DNA of 64,000 bases from Theobroma cacao (taxonomy: Eukaryota; Streptophyta; Magnoliopsida; Malvales; Malvaceae): NCBI RefSeq assembly GCF_000208745.1, contig NC_030859.1:2361601-2425600 (forward strand), read 5' to 3'. The translations under genes were made by a program, and so were the position numbers. Shown piece by piece: positions 11,785-25,539 of this stretch. The stretch's first letter is position 1. Every line of letters starts with the position of its first letter. The notes beneath the pieces are model-generated. The model saw only the letters and a program-made list of their open reading frames with translations, searched no databases and had not been told where the DNA came from.

Positions 11785-13374
11785 AGCTTGCCAAAAATCA
11801 AACTTGAAACAGTATAGCATTATACAATTTTCTCAATAACATCTGGTACAGAGCTTGGAACCCTTTGTTAGGGTTTGTTATGTTGATGCTCGCCATTTTT
11901 CCCTATTCCTTGTCTGCCAAGGCACAATTGTTTCTATACGCGAGGTGAACCAACCGTAAAAATATCTGAGATAATCGATGCATAACTTTCGTTGTACTGT
12001 TTTTTGTTTTTTGTTTTATATGCTTCAGCTTCTCTTATCATGCATAAATGAACTGTCTTGCTCGTCACTAGACTTTTTTGCATCCTTAAGACAAAAAGAT
12101 GCAACTTCGGGGGGCAACTATCAGAGAAATTGAGGATTAAGTTTCATATTTCCTGGAAAATAGAAAAAAAAAAAATCTATGGATCAAAGCTATAACTTTT
12201 GCCTCCTGTTTTTCTTTGTAAAGGTAAGGAAAGAGTTATAAGATAGTTGGCAAAGAATCAGTCAGATACGGGGAAAAGATTTGAAGGAAAATGTCATGAG
12301 AAACAACGAGCAAATAACATTGGCAGGAAGCCTTATCTTCCCCAACCCTTATCCATATCGCTTTTCAAATAGCAAGATCGCTCGAAATTATGAAATCTAA
12401 TGTTTCTGTCAGAAGGAAATTAAAACTAATAAAAAGAAAGAAAAAATTTTCCTTTGGAATAGAAGAATGTTATTAAATATCGGTTTATATTTAATGTATT
12501 GATAGTTTATAAAATTTTTTATAATCAAAAATATTTTATGTGCATATGATTGAGAAATTGTATGAAATGTGTTTTCAACGTCTACCCGTTTTAATTTATA
12601 AAAATTGTTTATAAATAATGTTGAAGGGAAGTAAATTTGACTACCAAAATTATTCATACTAAAATACCTTAGACCCTAAACTGTCTCCACTTAAAATGGA
12701 AAATGCACCACTTGACTACGAAGCCCATAGTTATCTCCTTGATACTTTGAACCATATATTTCGTAATTTTATTTTATTTTTTTTGCATGCATAGAAAAAA
12801 AAAAGAGTTTAACACTCATAACTCCTTTCACAGCCTTACTTACTCAATTAATTTTTTTTTTAATTTGAGTTTCTTTTGTTATTTTTCTAACTTACAACTT
12901 GGTATGATCAATCTTGCTCGTTATTCTTTTTTTTTTGTTTTTTTTTTCTCTTTGGTTTAAAATCATTGTAAATCTTTCACTCGATATTCATTTAACAAAA
13001 CCTGATGCACACCCATACATGTTTCCATGGATAGTTTAAGAAGATTTGAACCCTCATCTTTCAGTTTTGAAAGTAAGATGTGAATTTTCATTCAGCTATA
13101 GATTACAACATAATCAGAGATTCATATACATTATACTGTATGCATCTTAGTTATGTTATTTCTACTATTTATATATTTTCTTGATCTCTAGTTGTAGTTC
13201 ACATATATAATAGTTTTAAAAAATTTTATTCTTTTTATCTCTTTTTGTGACCTTGATAAACTTAATTTTTTGTTTTTGATTTGTTCAGATATGTTCATGA
13301 TTGAGGATTAAGCCTTGGAAGTACAATCTTGAGTGTCTGCTCGCAATTCTTTTTGATAGCTTGTGTCATACGTA
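11785..13374. other. Intergenic spacer between the two OGDH genes
   Basis: Contains the 3' untranslated region of OGDH copy 1 and the promoter and leader of copy 2. AT-rich with several homopolymer tracts and no supported gene. The leader of copy 2 probably has an intron ending at the AG at 13287-13288, because the sequence after it (GATTGAGG...AAGCCTTGGAAG) matches the leader exon of copy 1 (GATTGAGG...GAGCTTGGAGG). Confidence 0.55.
13291..13311 (+). promoter_or_regulatory. Short upstream ORF in the leader of OGDH gene 2
   Basis: ATG at 13291 is followed by five codons and TAA (13309-13311) just after the inferred leader splice acceptor, ahead of the main ATG at 13375. It occupies the position equivalent to the upstream ORF of copy 1, but the two peptides are not the same length. 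Confidence 0.35.
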
Positions 13375-16300
13375 ATGGCTTGGTTTAGAGCAAGTTCTTC
13401 TGTGGGAAGGCTAGCCATTAGAAGAAGTCTTTCTCAGGGTGGATCATATGCAGTGAGAAGAAGAAACCTTCCTTCACAGAATCGATGTTTTCATTCCACT
13501 ATCTTCAAAAGAAAGGAGCAAGCCTCACCAGTTCCGAGAGCTGTGCCTCTTTCCAGGCTAGCTGATAGCTTTCTTGATGGAACAAGCAGTGTGTACTTAG
13601 AAGAACTTCAAAGAGCTTGGGAAGCTGATCCAAACAGTGTTGACGAATCCTGGGATAATTTCTTCAGGAATTTTGTTGCACAGGCATCAGGGTCGCCTGG
13701 AGTTTCAGGCCAAACCATACATGAGAGCATGCGTTTGCTGTTGCTTGTAAGGTCTTACCAAGTTAATGGTCACCTGAAAGCAAATTTAGATCCCTTGTGC
13801 TTGGAGGAAAGGGAAATTCCTGATGAATTAGACCCTGCATTTTATGGTTTCACGGAAACTGATCTTGATAGGGAATTCTTCATAGGTGTATGGAGCATGT
13901 CAGGATTTTTATCTGAAAATCGTCCGGTACAGACTCTCAGGTCCATATTGACCCGTCTTGAGCAAGCATATTGTGGGAGCATTGGCTATGAGTATATGCA
14001 TATTGAGGACCGTGAGAAATGTAACTGGTTGAGAGAAAAGATTGAAACTCCGATACCAATGCAGTATAATAAGGATCGCCGTGTTGTCATTCTTGATAGG
14101 CTTATATGGAGTACACAGTTTGAGAATTTCTTGGCCACAAAGATGAAAACAGCTAAGAGATTTGGACTTGAAGGTGGAGAGACTTTGATTCCTGGTATGA
14201 AGGAGATGTTTGACAGAGCTGCAGATATGGGGGTTGAGAATATAGTTGTTGGAATGCCTCATAGAGGCAGATTAAACGTTTTGGGTAATGTTTTTAGAAA
14301 ACCACTACGTCAGATATTCAGTGAGTTTGACAAGAACTCAAAGTTGGAAGATGAAACCGGGCTTTACACAGGAACCGGTGATGTTAAGTATCACTTGGGA
14401 ACTTCTTATGATCGCCCAACTAGGGGTGGGAAGAGATTTCATCTGTCTTTGGTTGCAAATCCAAGTCATTTGGAAGCTGTAGACCCAGTTGTTATTGGAA
14501 AAACTAGAGCAAAGCAATATTTTTCCAATGATTTGGACAGGACTAGGAACATGGCTGTACTGATTCATGGGGACGGTAGCTTTGCTGGACAAGGGGTGGT
14601 GTATGAAACTCTGCATCTTAGTGCATTACCAAACTACACTACGGGTGGGACTATACACATTGTAGTGAATAATCAAGTAGCCTTTACAACCGATCCAAGG
14701 TCTGGAAGATCTTCACAATATTGTACTGATGTTGCCAAGGCCTTAAATGCTCCCATTTTTCACGTTAATGGTGACAATATAGAGGCAGTTGTTCATGTAT
14801 GTGAGCTTGCAGCACAATGGCGACAGACTTTCCATTCAGATGTTGTAGTTGATATAGTGTGTTATCGAAGATTTGGGCATAATGAGATTGATGAGCCATT
14901 TTTCACACAGCCTAAAATGTACAAGGTTAGTCTTTTAATATCCTGTTTCTCACTTTTTGCTTTCTTATGTCAAAATTTTATCTTCTTCTTAATCTAGGCC
15001 TGGGTGCTAACAGGTCATTCAAAAGCATCCCTCAGCTCTTGAAATTTACAAAAACAAGCTTCTAGAATCTGGGGAGGTGACACAAGAAGATATTGATAGG
15101 ATACACAAAAAGGTTGAGTCCATTCTCAGTGAAGAATTCTTAAATAGTAAAGATTATGTTCAGCAGAGAAGGGACTGGCTTTCAACTAATTGGGAAGGGT
15201 TCAAGTCACCTGAGCAGCTTTCACGTATCAGAAACACTGGGTTGGCACATCTATTATCAGTCTTGTTCTTGTTTACAGACCACCACGATTTTGTGCTTAA
15301 ATTTCCTTGCTGTTAACAGGGTAAACCCGGATATACTAAAGAAAGTTGGCAGAGCAATTACGGTTCTTCCAGAAGATTTCAAGCCCCATAGAGCAGTAAA
15401 GAAGGTATATGAAGATCGTGCACGGATGATTGAAACAGGGGAGGGCCTTGACTGGGCAATGGGGGAGGCACTTGCTTTTGCAACATTGCTGGTGGAAGGT
15501 AACCATGTTAGACTCAGTGGCCAGGATGTTGAAAGAGGTACATTTAGTCATCGGCATGCTATGGTTCATCATCAGGAAACAGGAGATAAATATTGTCCTT
15601 TAGACCATGTCATGGAGAACCAGAATGAAGAGATGTTTACCGTAAGTAACAGGTAGAAGTTTGTTAACCTTTTTATGTCCCGTCACCATAAACTAGACTC
15701 TTTCAACAGTACATCTTGCCACTATGTTTTAAGCTCTCATATTTGGTTTTAACATATTGACTATTTCATTTATATTTCAGCTTGAGGAAGACCATTTCCA
15801 GCTAGAGCTATTCTTTCGGTTTTCCAAACTTCAACTTCTATCTTCCTTAAGCCACCTTTTATCTACTTAAGCATCTATATTACTTTGTAGGGTCTTTAGC
15901 CAAAATGGGGAAAAATGGAAAGGTATTCTTTAATGTAAGCCTTTTAAGTACAAGCAACTATAAACTCTATGATCTCCATCAAATATTAACAAGGAATCTT
16001 TTGCAAACCTCTAAATGTAATTTGTCTAGATGCTTTCTAAGATGCATCAAGGTATCTGTCAGATTGTGTACATCTCAGATACAAATGCAAGTCCTGCATC
16101 CTTTGTGTCTTAGGATGCAGCTTTGGAATAAATGCTGCTCGTAGAGGAGGTTTAAAGGATAATCTCCCATTTTTTAAGTACTGAATTGAAGTATGCTGCC
16201 AACATCCTCTCTTATCAAGTTGGGTTTTTGCTATTTATAGGTTCTATATTTGGTCTATAATTGAGCAATATATGTCTTGCTGGCAGCTCTCTTTCAGAAT

Positions 16301-18174
16301 TTGGTGTTCTTGGATTTGAACTGGGTTACTCAATGGAAAATCCAGACGCATTGGTACTCTGGGAGGCTCAATTCGGTGATTTTGCTAATGGAGCTCAAGT
16401 TATATTTGATCAGTTCCTAAGCAGTGGAGAGTCTAAGTGGCTGCGTCAGACCGGGCTTGTAGTACTGCTTCCTCATGGTTATGATGGCCAAGGTCCTGAA
16501 CATTCAAGCGCGAGACTGGAGCGTTTCCTACAGGTGCTAACCTATCATATCATGGGATATCTATTAAACTTTTGTGTTTCAGTTGAGCTTTGCTGTTATT
16601 TTTGTTATTGCTTTTGATATTACCACACCATTAGAATCAGAGATGGAGGGTGGATTTTCTTTGGATTCAATCATGTTCATGTTGGGACTATCCTTCTCGG
16701 CTTGTTGAACATGAATGATTTCTTTGGTTTGATCATTCATCATTGAAATGTCACACTTCCCACTTTGGAATCCAAAAGAAAAGAACACAACATCAATTTA
16801 AAACCTTTGTCTTTGCCAGTCAATACCTTGTAAAACCTTAGCATTTTGCTCCTAACTTGTGGTTGGAAGAATGTTTTTCTCTGGATAATCTGCCTGGCTA
16901 AGAAAAACACTCATTTTGTTTTCAGTTCTAAAAGATTTCAAGATCAAGATGCTTTCTGTTTTAGAATAAGTATTCTAAATTAGCTTAGAATTCCAATGAC
17001 TATGCTTCCTGTGACAATGGCAGATGAGTGGTGAGAACCCTTATGAAATACCTCAAATGGATCCAACACATCGAAACCAAATACAGAAATGCAATTGGCA
17101 GGTTGTGAATGCTACCACTCCTGCAAATTACTTTCATGTTCTACGGCGACAGGTGAGTTTAGCACTTCTTCTAGTACTGATATTCAAAAAAAAAAAAAAG
17201 GAAAGGAAAAAACACTTGCTAGCTTGCTGATATACATGGCTTCATTTCTAGATCCACAGGGAATTCCGTAAGCCTCTAATTGTAATGTCTCCAAAGAACC
17301 TGCTTCGGTACAAGTTCTGCAAATCAAATTTATCTGAATTTGATGATGTCCAAGGCCATGAAGGCTTTGACAAACAGGGAACCAGATTCAAACGCCTTAT
17401 AAAAGACCAGAATCACTACTCTGATCTTGAGAAGGGTATCAGGCGCCTGGTTCTTTGTTCTGGAAAGGTATGCTTGTCTTCCCTATCTTATCATGCATTG
17501 TGTTGATTAGAGGAGTACCAATTATGTTGTATCTTACCCTCCAAAGACTGTTTTACTTATTTTGATTATGAGTCATTTATGCTTTTTCTTATTTTCCAGG
17601 TTTATTACGAGCTTGATGAGGAGAGACAGAGGTTGAATGTAAATGATATTGCAATTTGTAGGGTGGAACAGCTTTGTCCATTCCCCTATGATCTCATCCA
17701 GCGAGAGCTGAAGCGTTATCCAAGTATGTTCCTGTGAACTTATGAAGTGTGTATGCTTTTACTAATCATATGCTAGTTCTTAGCTGCTCGAAAATTGTTA
17801 CTTTTATTTTTTGTCATTAATTTGGACCTATTTTGCCTTTCAAAAAAAAAAAAAAAGGAACCTGAGTGCTACTGTATTTCACTACTAATAGCTCTTCACA
17901 TTGTTTCTTTGTTGTACCAGATGCTGAGATTGTCTGGTGCCAGGAAGAGCCAATGAACATGGGTGCTTACACCTACATTGTGCCGCGCCTTTACACAGCC
18001 ATGATCGGCATAGGAAGGGGATCTGTGGAAGACATCAAATATGTTGGTAGAGCTCCTTCTGCTGCCACAGCCACTGGTTTTCTGAAGAAACACCAAAGTG
18101 AACAGGCTGATATTCTGAGGCTTGCCATGCAGCCTGAACCAATCAACTGTCCTTATTCGAGCCATTCAAATTAA
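13375..18174 (+). CDS. OGDH: 2-oxoglutarate dehydrogenase E1 component, mitochondrial (tandem copy 2)
   Basis: Same enzyme as the preceding gene. Exons 13375-14925, 15014-15240, 15320-15652, 16287-16533, 17024-17152, 17252-17467, 17600-17723 and 17921-18174 give 1026 residues. Exons 1-7 match copy 1 exactly in length (1551, 227, 333, 247, 129, 216, 124 nt); only the last differs (254 against 245). The presequence-like N-terminus ([20 protein letters not shown]), [35 protein letters not shown] and [16 protein letters not shown] motifs are all intact, so I see no sign of decay. Introns differ strongly in sequence and size between copies, so the duplication is not recent. In the N-terminal region a glycine of copy 1 (DPLGLEERE) is cysteine here (DPLCLEERE). 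Both copies probably encode active E1. Confidence 0.95.
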
Positions 18175-19272
18175 GCTTGTTGAAAACCATTCCTATAAAA
18201 AATAAGGGCCTCATTTCAGGTTAGAGTTCAAGAACCGAAAAAGGGGATCTTCTCTTGATTTTCAGAAAGTTTTCTTCTCTTATTCAAATCATGTTCAGCT
18301 AGAACCAGTTGTTGTATTTGACATTTCTTGCTCTATTTTTAATTTTTTATCAAGAATCTGATACTATTGACCTTCAATGAATTGTTCACTGTAATTAGTC
18401 TTAGAAAATTTATTTCATTTTCTTATCTGCTGATTTATATCTTCATTTCTTTTATATGATGCTTTTATTTTAGGCTTCCACAAATAAATTCTGCAAGTGA
18501 CTGCAAGGTAATAGGCAGGGTTGATTTGTCAATCATGCTATTGCTTCCACAACTCAAAGCCTAACAGTCTCTTGCAGTAAAATGTTCTTCTAACTTAAAA
18601 GAAGAAGATGAAAATCAGATAATGTTCTGCTATTCTTTTTTTCTCTGTTCTTTCCTATTTAGGATTCTTTCTGACAGAGAGCAAATAAAGATTATTCAAA
18701 TTACGTCATACTAACATGAATCAAATCATTAGGGTCAGGCAAATATTAAAGAATAATCCCAGATTATCTCATAGACTATATATGCAATTATTAATTGATT
18801 AATAATAGCAAAGGCGTTCATCCTATCACTGCTAATTACTTGCTGACTTTATTGCAAATCTCTTAGGTATTAAAGGGATAATTAAAGAGATTCATATTGA
18901 GAAATTAATTTAAAATTTACTCCATAGTCCAAATGCATGCATTTCTTGAGAATGCGACTCTTTTCATTGACTTCTTTCACTTGTTTGAGTTCTTTAGACA
19001 ATCTTTTGGAGGTAACCAAGAGGTCACTGATTAACTATGTTTTATCCCAAGGCATTGATATACACAAGGGAAAGTCAAGTTGTTTTCTTCAACTAATTAA
19101 AGGGACAAATCAAATTGTTAAGTTAAAGTATCACAACAGCTTCCTTGTGCAACTTATTAATGTCCATGCATAGAACTGGTAATTAATAAAATAAACAAGC
19201 CACTTTTGGTTTGTACTCCATTGCTCCAGCACATAATGATGCATAGATTTGCAATAGCAAGCAAAGTAAATC

Positions 19273-19274
<2 letters not shown>

Positions 19275-19312
<38 letters not shown>
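19275..19312. repeat. (GA)n microsatellite
   Basis: Uninterrupted AG/GA dinucleotide run of about 19 units. The open frames crossing it (runs of RERERE or SLSLSL) are products of the repeat, not genes. Confidence 0.9.
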
Positions 19313-19315
<3 letters not shown>

Positions 19316-20733
19316 GTCCAAGGAGTTTCAAATCTTTTTGAACAATGGGCAAGAATACATGGGTTTGGTGCCTGATAGTGCATCAGGTATGCAACATGAT
19401 AAAAGGCAAATCAGAGCCTGGGATAAGCTCATGAAAGTATGAGATGGATTGCATTTTTGTTGACAAAACATTAGTTTAATAATATCACAGTTCATTAAAT
19501 CCACAAGAACATTTGATCCATCTTTCATTATGCTTTAAACCAGAGCCAGGAATTTCATCCACGTAATCCGCATTTGAGGCCATGAAACAATGCTTCTTTA
19601 ATTAATATATGTAATATCTTGTCTTTCAATCTCATTGGCTGAAAGTTTATAACCCCAAGAAGGAGAGGTCGGAATCAAAGATTAAACTATTGATTACCTA
19701 ACTTGGGATCATCCAACCAAGTTAAAGAATTTCCATAATTAGCTATTATTAGGGAATTGGCTTCCATATGTGGGGTAGTAGCCATCAAACCATGGCTAGC
19801 TGTAAAAAGAGAAAGAGAATTTGGAATTCAGAACCTGAGTCATATGACAATCAAAAGAGGTACCGTCAATGTGATCTGACTAGGATATGTCAAGGCTTGT
19901 GGAATTAATTATTCCTAATTTGAAAGATTAATTGAGATTGATTGGATTAATTATTCCTAATATGTGATGGGACAAATATGGTTTAGCCATTCACCTTTTT
20001 TCCCCTCTTTGAGTCCACTACTTTTAAGTTGTGGTACCCTGATTCAATTGGTGTGTAAAACCAATGAGCTCTAGGCTGATTCCTGTAGTAAAACATTCTT
20101 AAAAATTTTGGGTTATAAAGAATCAAAATTTGAGTAATAATTTAACTAAAGTTTGAAGCTCTTAATAAAGGTTAGAGATAAAAAAATTGAGTCTGGAAAA
20201 TAAGACTTGTCAAATATAAAATGAGATCGATGATGAAAGAAAGTTATTTTTATTAAGTAATCTAGAAGTGAATGACTTACAAAGTTCAAATATTATGTAT
20301 TAAAATCTGATTTGTTACGAGGTATCATTTGCTTTGACGTGTGAAACTCACACTCATGAATGAATTTAGCACCTGATTACATGGGATGGTCGGCCTATAT
20401 TGAAACTTATACCAGCATATGCTCGATGTGGCATTCATATTTGCCTTCCTTACATAACCAAATCAATAATGGACCATCCATGCTAAAAACACAGTGTTCA
20501 CAAGTAAGACTTTGTTTGGACTTGGTAATGTTACGTATAAGCAAACCCCACTAAGTTTGCTCTCAGTAGTCTGACATTTTATACAGAAAAGGACTGCTGG
20601 TTTTTCATGTTTTCCGAGAAACATGAGAGAGTTTTTCACTTGCAGTGGTATTTTCTGTTCACTTTAGTGGAGTCCCTAGATTTGTATACAAATGCGTGTT
20701 GAGGTTGCAATTTTGTACATGAAAAACACTCAG

Positions 20734-20740
20734 TATATAA
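20734..20740 (+). promoter_or_regulatory. TATA box of WAT1 gene 1
   Basis: TATATAA about 90 bp before the ATG at 20826, followed about 25 bp later by GCTTCATTCTGCACC, a leader motif that recurs after the TATA boxes of genes 2 and 3. Confidence 0.6.
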
Positions 20741-20825
20741 GCAACTCCACATTGTGCTTCATTCTGCACCATAAAGAGTTTTAGGAGAAAGGGAGATATT
20801 AAGGAGAGAAGAGAAAGCTTTGTTA

Positions 20826-23008
20826 ATGGCTGGCATTTTTAATCAAGCAAAGCCATTTTTGGCTGTGATCTTTTTGCAGTTTGGGTATGCAGGCATGTCC
20901 ATAATTGCTAAGTTTGCTTTAAACCAAGGCATGAGCCAACATGTCTTCGTTATGTACCGGCACGCCATTGCCTTTCTAGTCATTGCTCCTTTTGCCATTG
21001 TTCTGGATAGGTCTACTTTCTGTCTGTCTCTCTCGCTCACTCTCTTTTAAGTATAATTGAGTTTATGCATCTTTCTAGTTATGCGTGAAGCCTAAGGAAC
21101 TAACCCTTTTGCTAATTATAACTGACAGGAAAGTGAGGCCAAAAATGACCCTGTCTATCTTTGTTAAGCTATTGTTACTAGGCTTATTGGAGTAAGTAAA
21201 AGTTTTACCTTCAATAATCATACCTATCAATTTGCCCTATATTATATGATTCACCAGCTGGATTAATTTGTTGTGCTATGGTTCTATGGTTCTAATTGCT
21301 GTATTCTTGAATCTTGTACAGATGTATTTTGTTTTGGTGGGTCTGTGGGTTGGTCATGTCTGTAAATGCAGGTTAATGGCTGGGATATTTTGCTTTTGTT
21401 TTTGCACCAGCTGGCTTGGTGGATCTGTATGTGTATGCAGGTAGAGGGCTGGGAATTTTTGGGTTATGGCCAGCTGGGGCTGATTTCATGTGTACAGGAC
21501 AGTGTTAGTTGAGTAAAACAGGGCAAAATCCTTCTGTAAGCACTACAGAGGTGGTCATTTGATTCCTCTGTTCCTAATATTACATATGAATTTTCACAAA
21601 AAAAAAAACAAATATATGATTCAATCTATTAATTGGGCAGTATTGACTCTCTTCTCCAGGCCAACAATTGACCAGAACTTATACTTCACTGGCATGAAGT
21701 ATACTTCAGCAACCTTCACAGCTGCCATGTGCAATGTTCTTCCTGCATTTGCATTTGTGCTGGCCTGGATCTCCAAGTACTTAATTTCTAGTCACCATCA
21801 TATGTAACTTTGGTATTTCAGGGATGAGTTATGTAGTGGATTAACTCTGTGGAGAATTTTTGCAGACTTGAGAAGGTTCATATAAAAAAACTACATAGCC
21901 AGGCAAAGATATTAGGGACCATGGTGACTGTTGGGGGAGCAATGCTGATGACTTTGATTAATGGACCAATGTTGAATTTGCCATGGACAAATCCAAATAA
22001 CCAACATGTATTTTCAAGTGCTGCAGCAAAGCAAGATCATATCAAGGGTGCTGTCATGATCGCCGTAGGCTGTTTCTGCTGGGCTGGGTTCATCATTCTA
22101 CAAGTAAGTTTTTCTCATGAACTCTCAATGAAGACATTTTTGTCATGTGCATTGACATTCATTGTCTCTATTATCTCCATTTAAAGCTTTCCAATCCAAT
22201 TGACAATGTTTAATGTTTTCTTCTATAGGCAATCACACTAAAATCATACCCTGCTGAGCTCTCCCTGACAGCTTTAATTTGCTTGGTGGGCACCATTGAA
22301 GGAAGCATAGTAGCCCTGGCAAGGGAAGCTGGCAATGCTGCAGCCTGGTCCATGCATTTGGATGTTAAATTCTTGGCAGCAGTTTACGGTGTAAGAAATT
22401 CTCTATTCACCAACCATGGGTTCTCAGTATAAGACTCAATGAATAAATAAGATGGTGTTGGGTTAGAAGGCTTTCCGGGTTAGAACTTGACTGATTATTT
22501 ACAACTTTTCTGTCTGCATGCAGGGAGTAGTCTGTTCTGGAGTTGGTTATTATCTTCAAGCAGTGATAATGAAAGCTAGGGGACCTGTTTTTGTGACTGC
22601 TTTTAATCCTCTAACCATGGTTATTGTTGCAATTTTGGGCTCTTTTGTTTTATCTGAAGTATTGTACTCAGGAAGGTACATGTCAGTCCCTCTTCTCCTA
22701 TATACTCCTTAGCATACTGCTATGGAAAATGTTGAAAATCTTCACAATTTTCCAATTATGTGCTAAGCCACAGCACCTTGCTGTAAATTTGTAGGGTCAT
22801 TGGAGCAATTGTAATTGTCATTGGCCTATATCTGGTTTTGTGGGGTAAGAGCAAGGATCAACCTTCATCAAACCTGGATGTCGATGTGGAACCATCTAGT
22901 GATCAGAAAATGACCGCCATGGATGAGACAAAAGTGGGTCCAAATCAAGACTATGTTGTCCTGGATGTAACAAGCAACAGAGTGAACCCTAGTGATGAAT
23001 CTGTTTGA
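20826..23008 (+). CDS. WAT1-related EamA-type transporter (cluster gene 1)
   Basis: Multi-pass membrane protein of the plant drug/metabolite transporter family (WAT1/nodulin MtN21 group); the substrate cannot be read from sequence, though Arabidopsis WAT1 itself moves auxin across the tonoplast. Exons 20826-21010, 21129-21191, 21660-21776, 21866-22103, 22229-22390, 22524-22675 and 22795-23008 give 376 residues. The first EamA repeat starts KPFLAVIFLQFGYAGMSIIAKFAL and includes the EPTIDQNLYF segment. The second holds the KSYPAELSLTALIC, RGPVFVTAFNPLTMVIVAI and GAIVIVIGLYLVLWGKSKD segments, with a hydrophilic C-terminal tail. The exon pattern (middle exons 63, 117, 238, 162, 152 nt) is shared with its paralogs. 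The 3' half of this gene, from intron 5, is the left edge of the duplicated block. Confidence 0.93.
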
Positions 23009-24976
23009 AGGGAAACCCAATACAAGTATCATAACAGAAAAACCTGCTGAGAATCTGAGTTTTATCATACATGGAATTAGTTCTATGCAACCTAAACTCC
23101 TTTCAAGAATGTGTTCTTTGTTTTTGTCGTTTCTAAAGGGATTGGTTATAGAGATTAAGCTGAACTAAATTATATATCAGGAACAGGAGTCAAAAGCTGA
23201 ACTAAATTATTGGCAAAGTGTTCATCATAAGATATTGTTGTTGTGTTATTTGACTTCTCAATGTAGAATGATAGCTATCTAATAACTGGCCAAGAGAAAA
23301 AAAAGAAAAGAAAAATCAGTAGTCAGAAATACTTAGAAACCTCGTTATTAACACACAAAAAAGGCTATAAATGTGATATCTGAGTCAGGTAGGAAGAGTT
23401 GTGGGAGACCTCCTGAATAAGACAAATAAGCCTAAATTGATAGATTTCATATCTTTATTATACCTAATGTTTGATGAGACAGAACACTTCTTGTCGTCAA
23501 CAAGCACAAAAATTTCATCATTTTTCCGACCACAGTAGTTATTTTGATGACACATGACTTGCCACTTAGTAATAATCTACCAAAAGTTTTAATCTCAGCA
23601 GTCACTTGTTCTGAACTTTAGAGGACAAAACAAGACATAAAAATGAGTGTTTGATAATGGATAGTATGTAAATGAATATCTGATTCTAGTACATCTCTTT
23701 TAAGTAAAATTAAAGTAATTTACAAATAGGTTTGGGTCGGATTTTGTAATGGATTTTTTATGTTATTTTTAATTAAATAAACAAGGTCGAATTTTTAATT
23801 GAATTCAAATAACTATGAATATTAGATTTTATGAATGAGGTTGATTACGGATGATATGAGAGTTGTTATGTATTTCTCGATAGTAGTTGATCCCATGGAC
23901 AATTGAATTTTCTTGTTTTGTTTTGCTTACATGTATAATTAGTCATGAAATCTACATATATGTGATGTTTTACATAATTACCGTAATTGGGTATAATTTT
24001 TTTTAAAAAATATAAATATTTCAAAATTAACAATTATCTTATTTATTACTATTTTTGATTAGGATTCTTAACCTGTGCTGCAATAAAGTTCTCAATTTTG
24101 TTTTTTAAACAATGAGGGTGATATGAGATTTATGAAATACTAGTAAAAGATGTTACCTTTTTATTATGTTACCTAAAATTCAAAAAATTCTTACATAAAA
24201 TTATGACTTTTTTAGCAGGAGAAATAAGATAATTGTCTAAAAAAAGAAAAATGAAATAAACTTTCCATTGCGTGACCAATCAATGAATTTTGGTTGGAAA
24301 TGTTTTTATTATGACAAAAGATTTCCCAATGTAAGTGCTTCAGAGATAGTAACAAAATCAGTATCTTTTTTTGGATATGTAGAGAGGCGATGTGTCTATT
24401 GTCAGCCAAAATATAATATCACTATCTCAACTCTGAAAAGATTACTGTGCCAATGACAAAACAACAGTGAAAAAACACCCACCTCCTCCCCCGAAAATGC
24501 TTGCCAATCTCCAAAGCCAAAGCACATAGAAAAGAATATGAAAGAAACAAAGCTATGTATAGTCGCTCATGGATTCAAAATTTTACAGGAAAGATGATTA
24601 AAAAGTAATCATATCAAATTATAAATATATATATATATATATATATTAAATTATATATATAAAACAAAAAAAATTAAAAATTAAAAAAAATTATCACTAC
24701 TCGTCACCACCTTGACTCTGTCACTGTGTATAGTGAATATGAGTCTCATTCCAGAACTTGCTGAAACCCTTTTCTTCTTAGTCTCCCAAAGGCTTGATAA
24801 TAATACCAAATCCCACCACCAAGTTGCCACTTGGTAGACAATATAATGTACTTTGGTGTTATGGTGTCCCTTTCTCTTATTTTTCCCTCCATTTTTGTCA
24901 AGCAGAGACATATGTTAATGCTTCATATATTTTATGTAGAGAGAGATTGCTGGTTTTGATGTTAAGTGACGCTCAC
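23009..24976. other. 3' flank of WAT1 gene 1, up to the gypsy insertion
   Basis: No gene. It is paralogous to 45812-49520 once the hAT-like element is removed from the latter. It contains an AT microsatellite near 24625-24646. It ends GTTAAGTGACGCTCAC immediately before the LTR that starts at 24977. Confidence 0.6.
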
Positions 24977-25522
24977 TGTCACGAATTACACTAATTTGCT
25001 TAAGTATGCGATAGTCTATGTGGCTCTTGAATGGACGCTTTCATGCAAGCCAACCAATAACTCGTTTAATATCCATAAATTAGAATAAGGCAATGCAACA
25101 TCGAAATCATAGGACATAACAAATGCCATATGCGTAACCATTGATGCCACATAAAGAAAAATGTTTTATTAATATTGAAATAAGTACAAAAGGATTAGGA
25201 CACACCATCATTAGCTCTAAATAACTCGCTACAAACATACTTTTACCAGGGAGGCAGCATAACAATCTGTCGACTGCTCACCCCTTATAAAGAGTTTATG
25301 AGGATTTATAAAGATTTCACCAATAGCCATTACAATGTGTGTGATGGGGACATTTTTTTCCTAAAGGGTCTTCCCCCTAAAGACTTAACAAGTATTTTTA
25401 AAAGTGTTACCAAATGCCATTACAATGTTTGAAAGGGGGATATCTCCCTTTAGGGTACAAAAGACTTAACCTCTTAAGCTATTCTACCCTGTCATAGCGC
25501 TGTACAAGGTTAGGTCATGACA
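24977..25522 (-). repeat. 3' LTR of the gypsy element
   Basis: 546 bp, starting TGTCACGAATT and ending GGTCATGACA on the plus strand, i.e. TG...CA with short inverted ends. From about 25077 it aligns throughout with 32766-33210. Directly to the right lies a pyrimidine tract (25523-25535) that on the element strand is AAAAAGGAAAGA, the polypurine tract expected next to a 3' LTR. Confidence 0.85.
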
Positions 25523-25539
25523 TCTTTCCTTTTTTAATT

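Larger units (their letters stand above)
18175..20825. other. Intergenic region between OGDH copy 2 and WAT1 gene 1
   Basis: Contains the OGDH 3' untranslated region, a GA microsatellite at 19275-19312, and the promoter of the first transporter gene at the right end. No supported gene in about 2.6 kb. Confidence 0.6.

Noticed and set aside
19183..19442. Open frames across the GA repeat
   Set aside because: The protein sequence is the microsatellite (RE or SL runs).
21300..21640. Possible extra exon in intron 2 of WAT1 gene 1
   Set aside because: The stretch is GT-rich with open pieces, but the paralogs have no exon there, and exons 2 and 3 join in phase without it.
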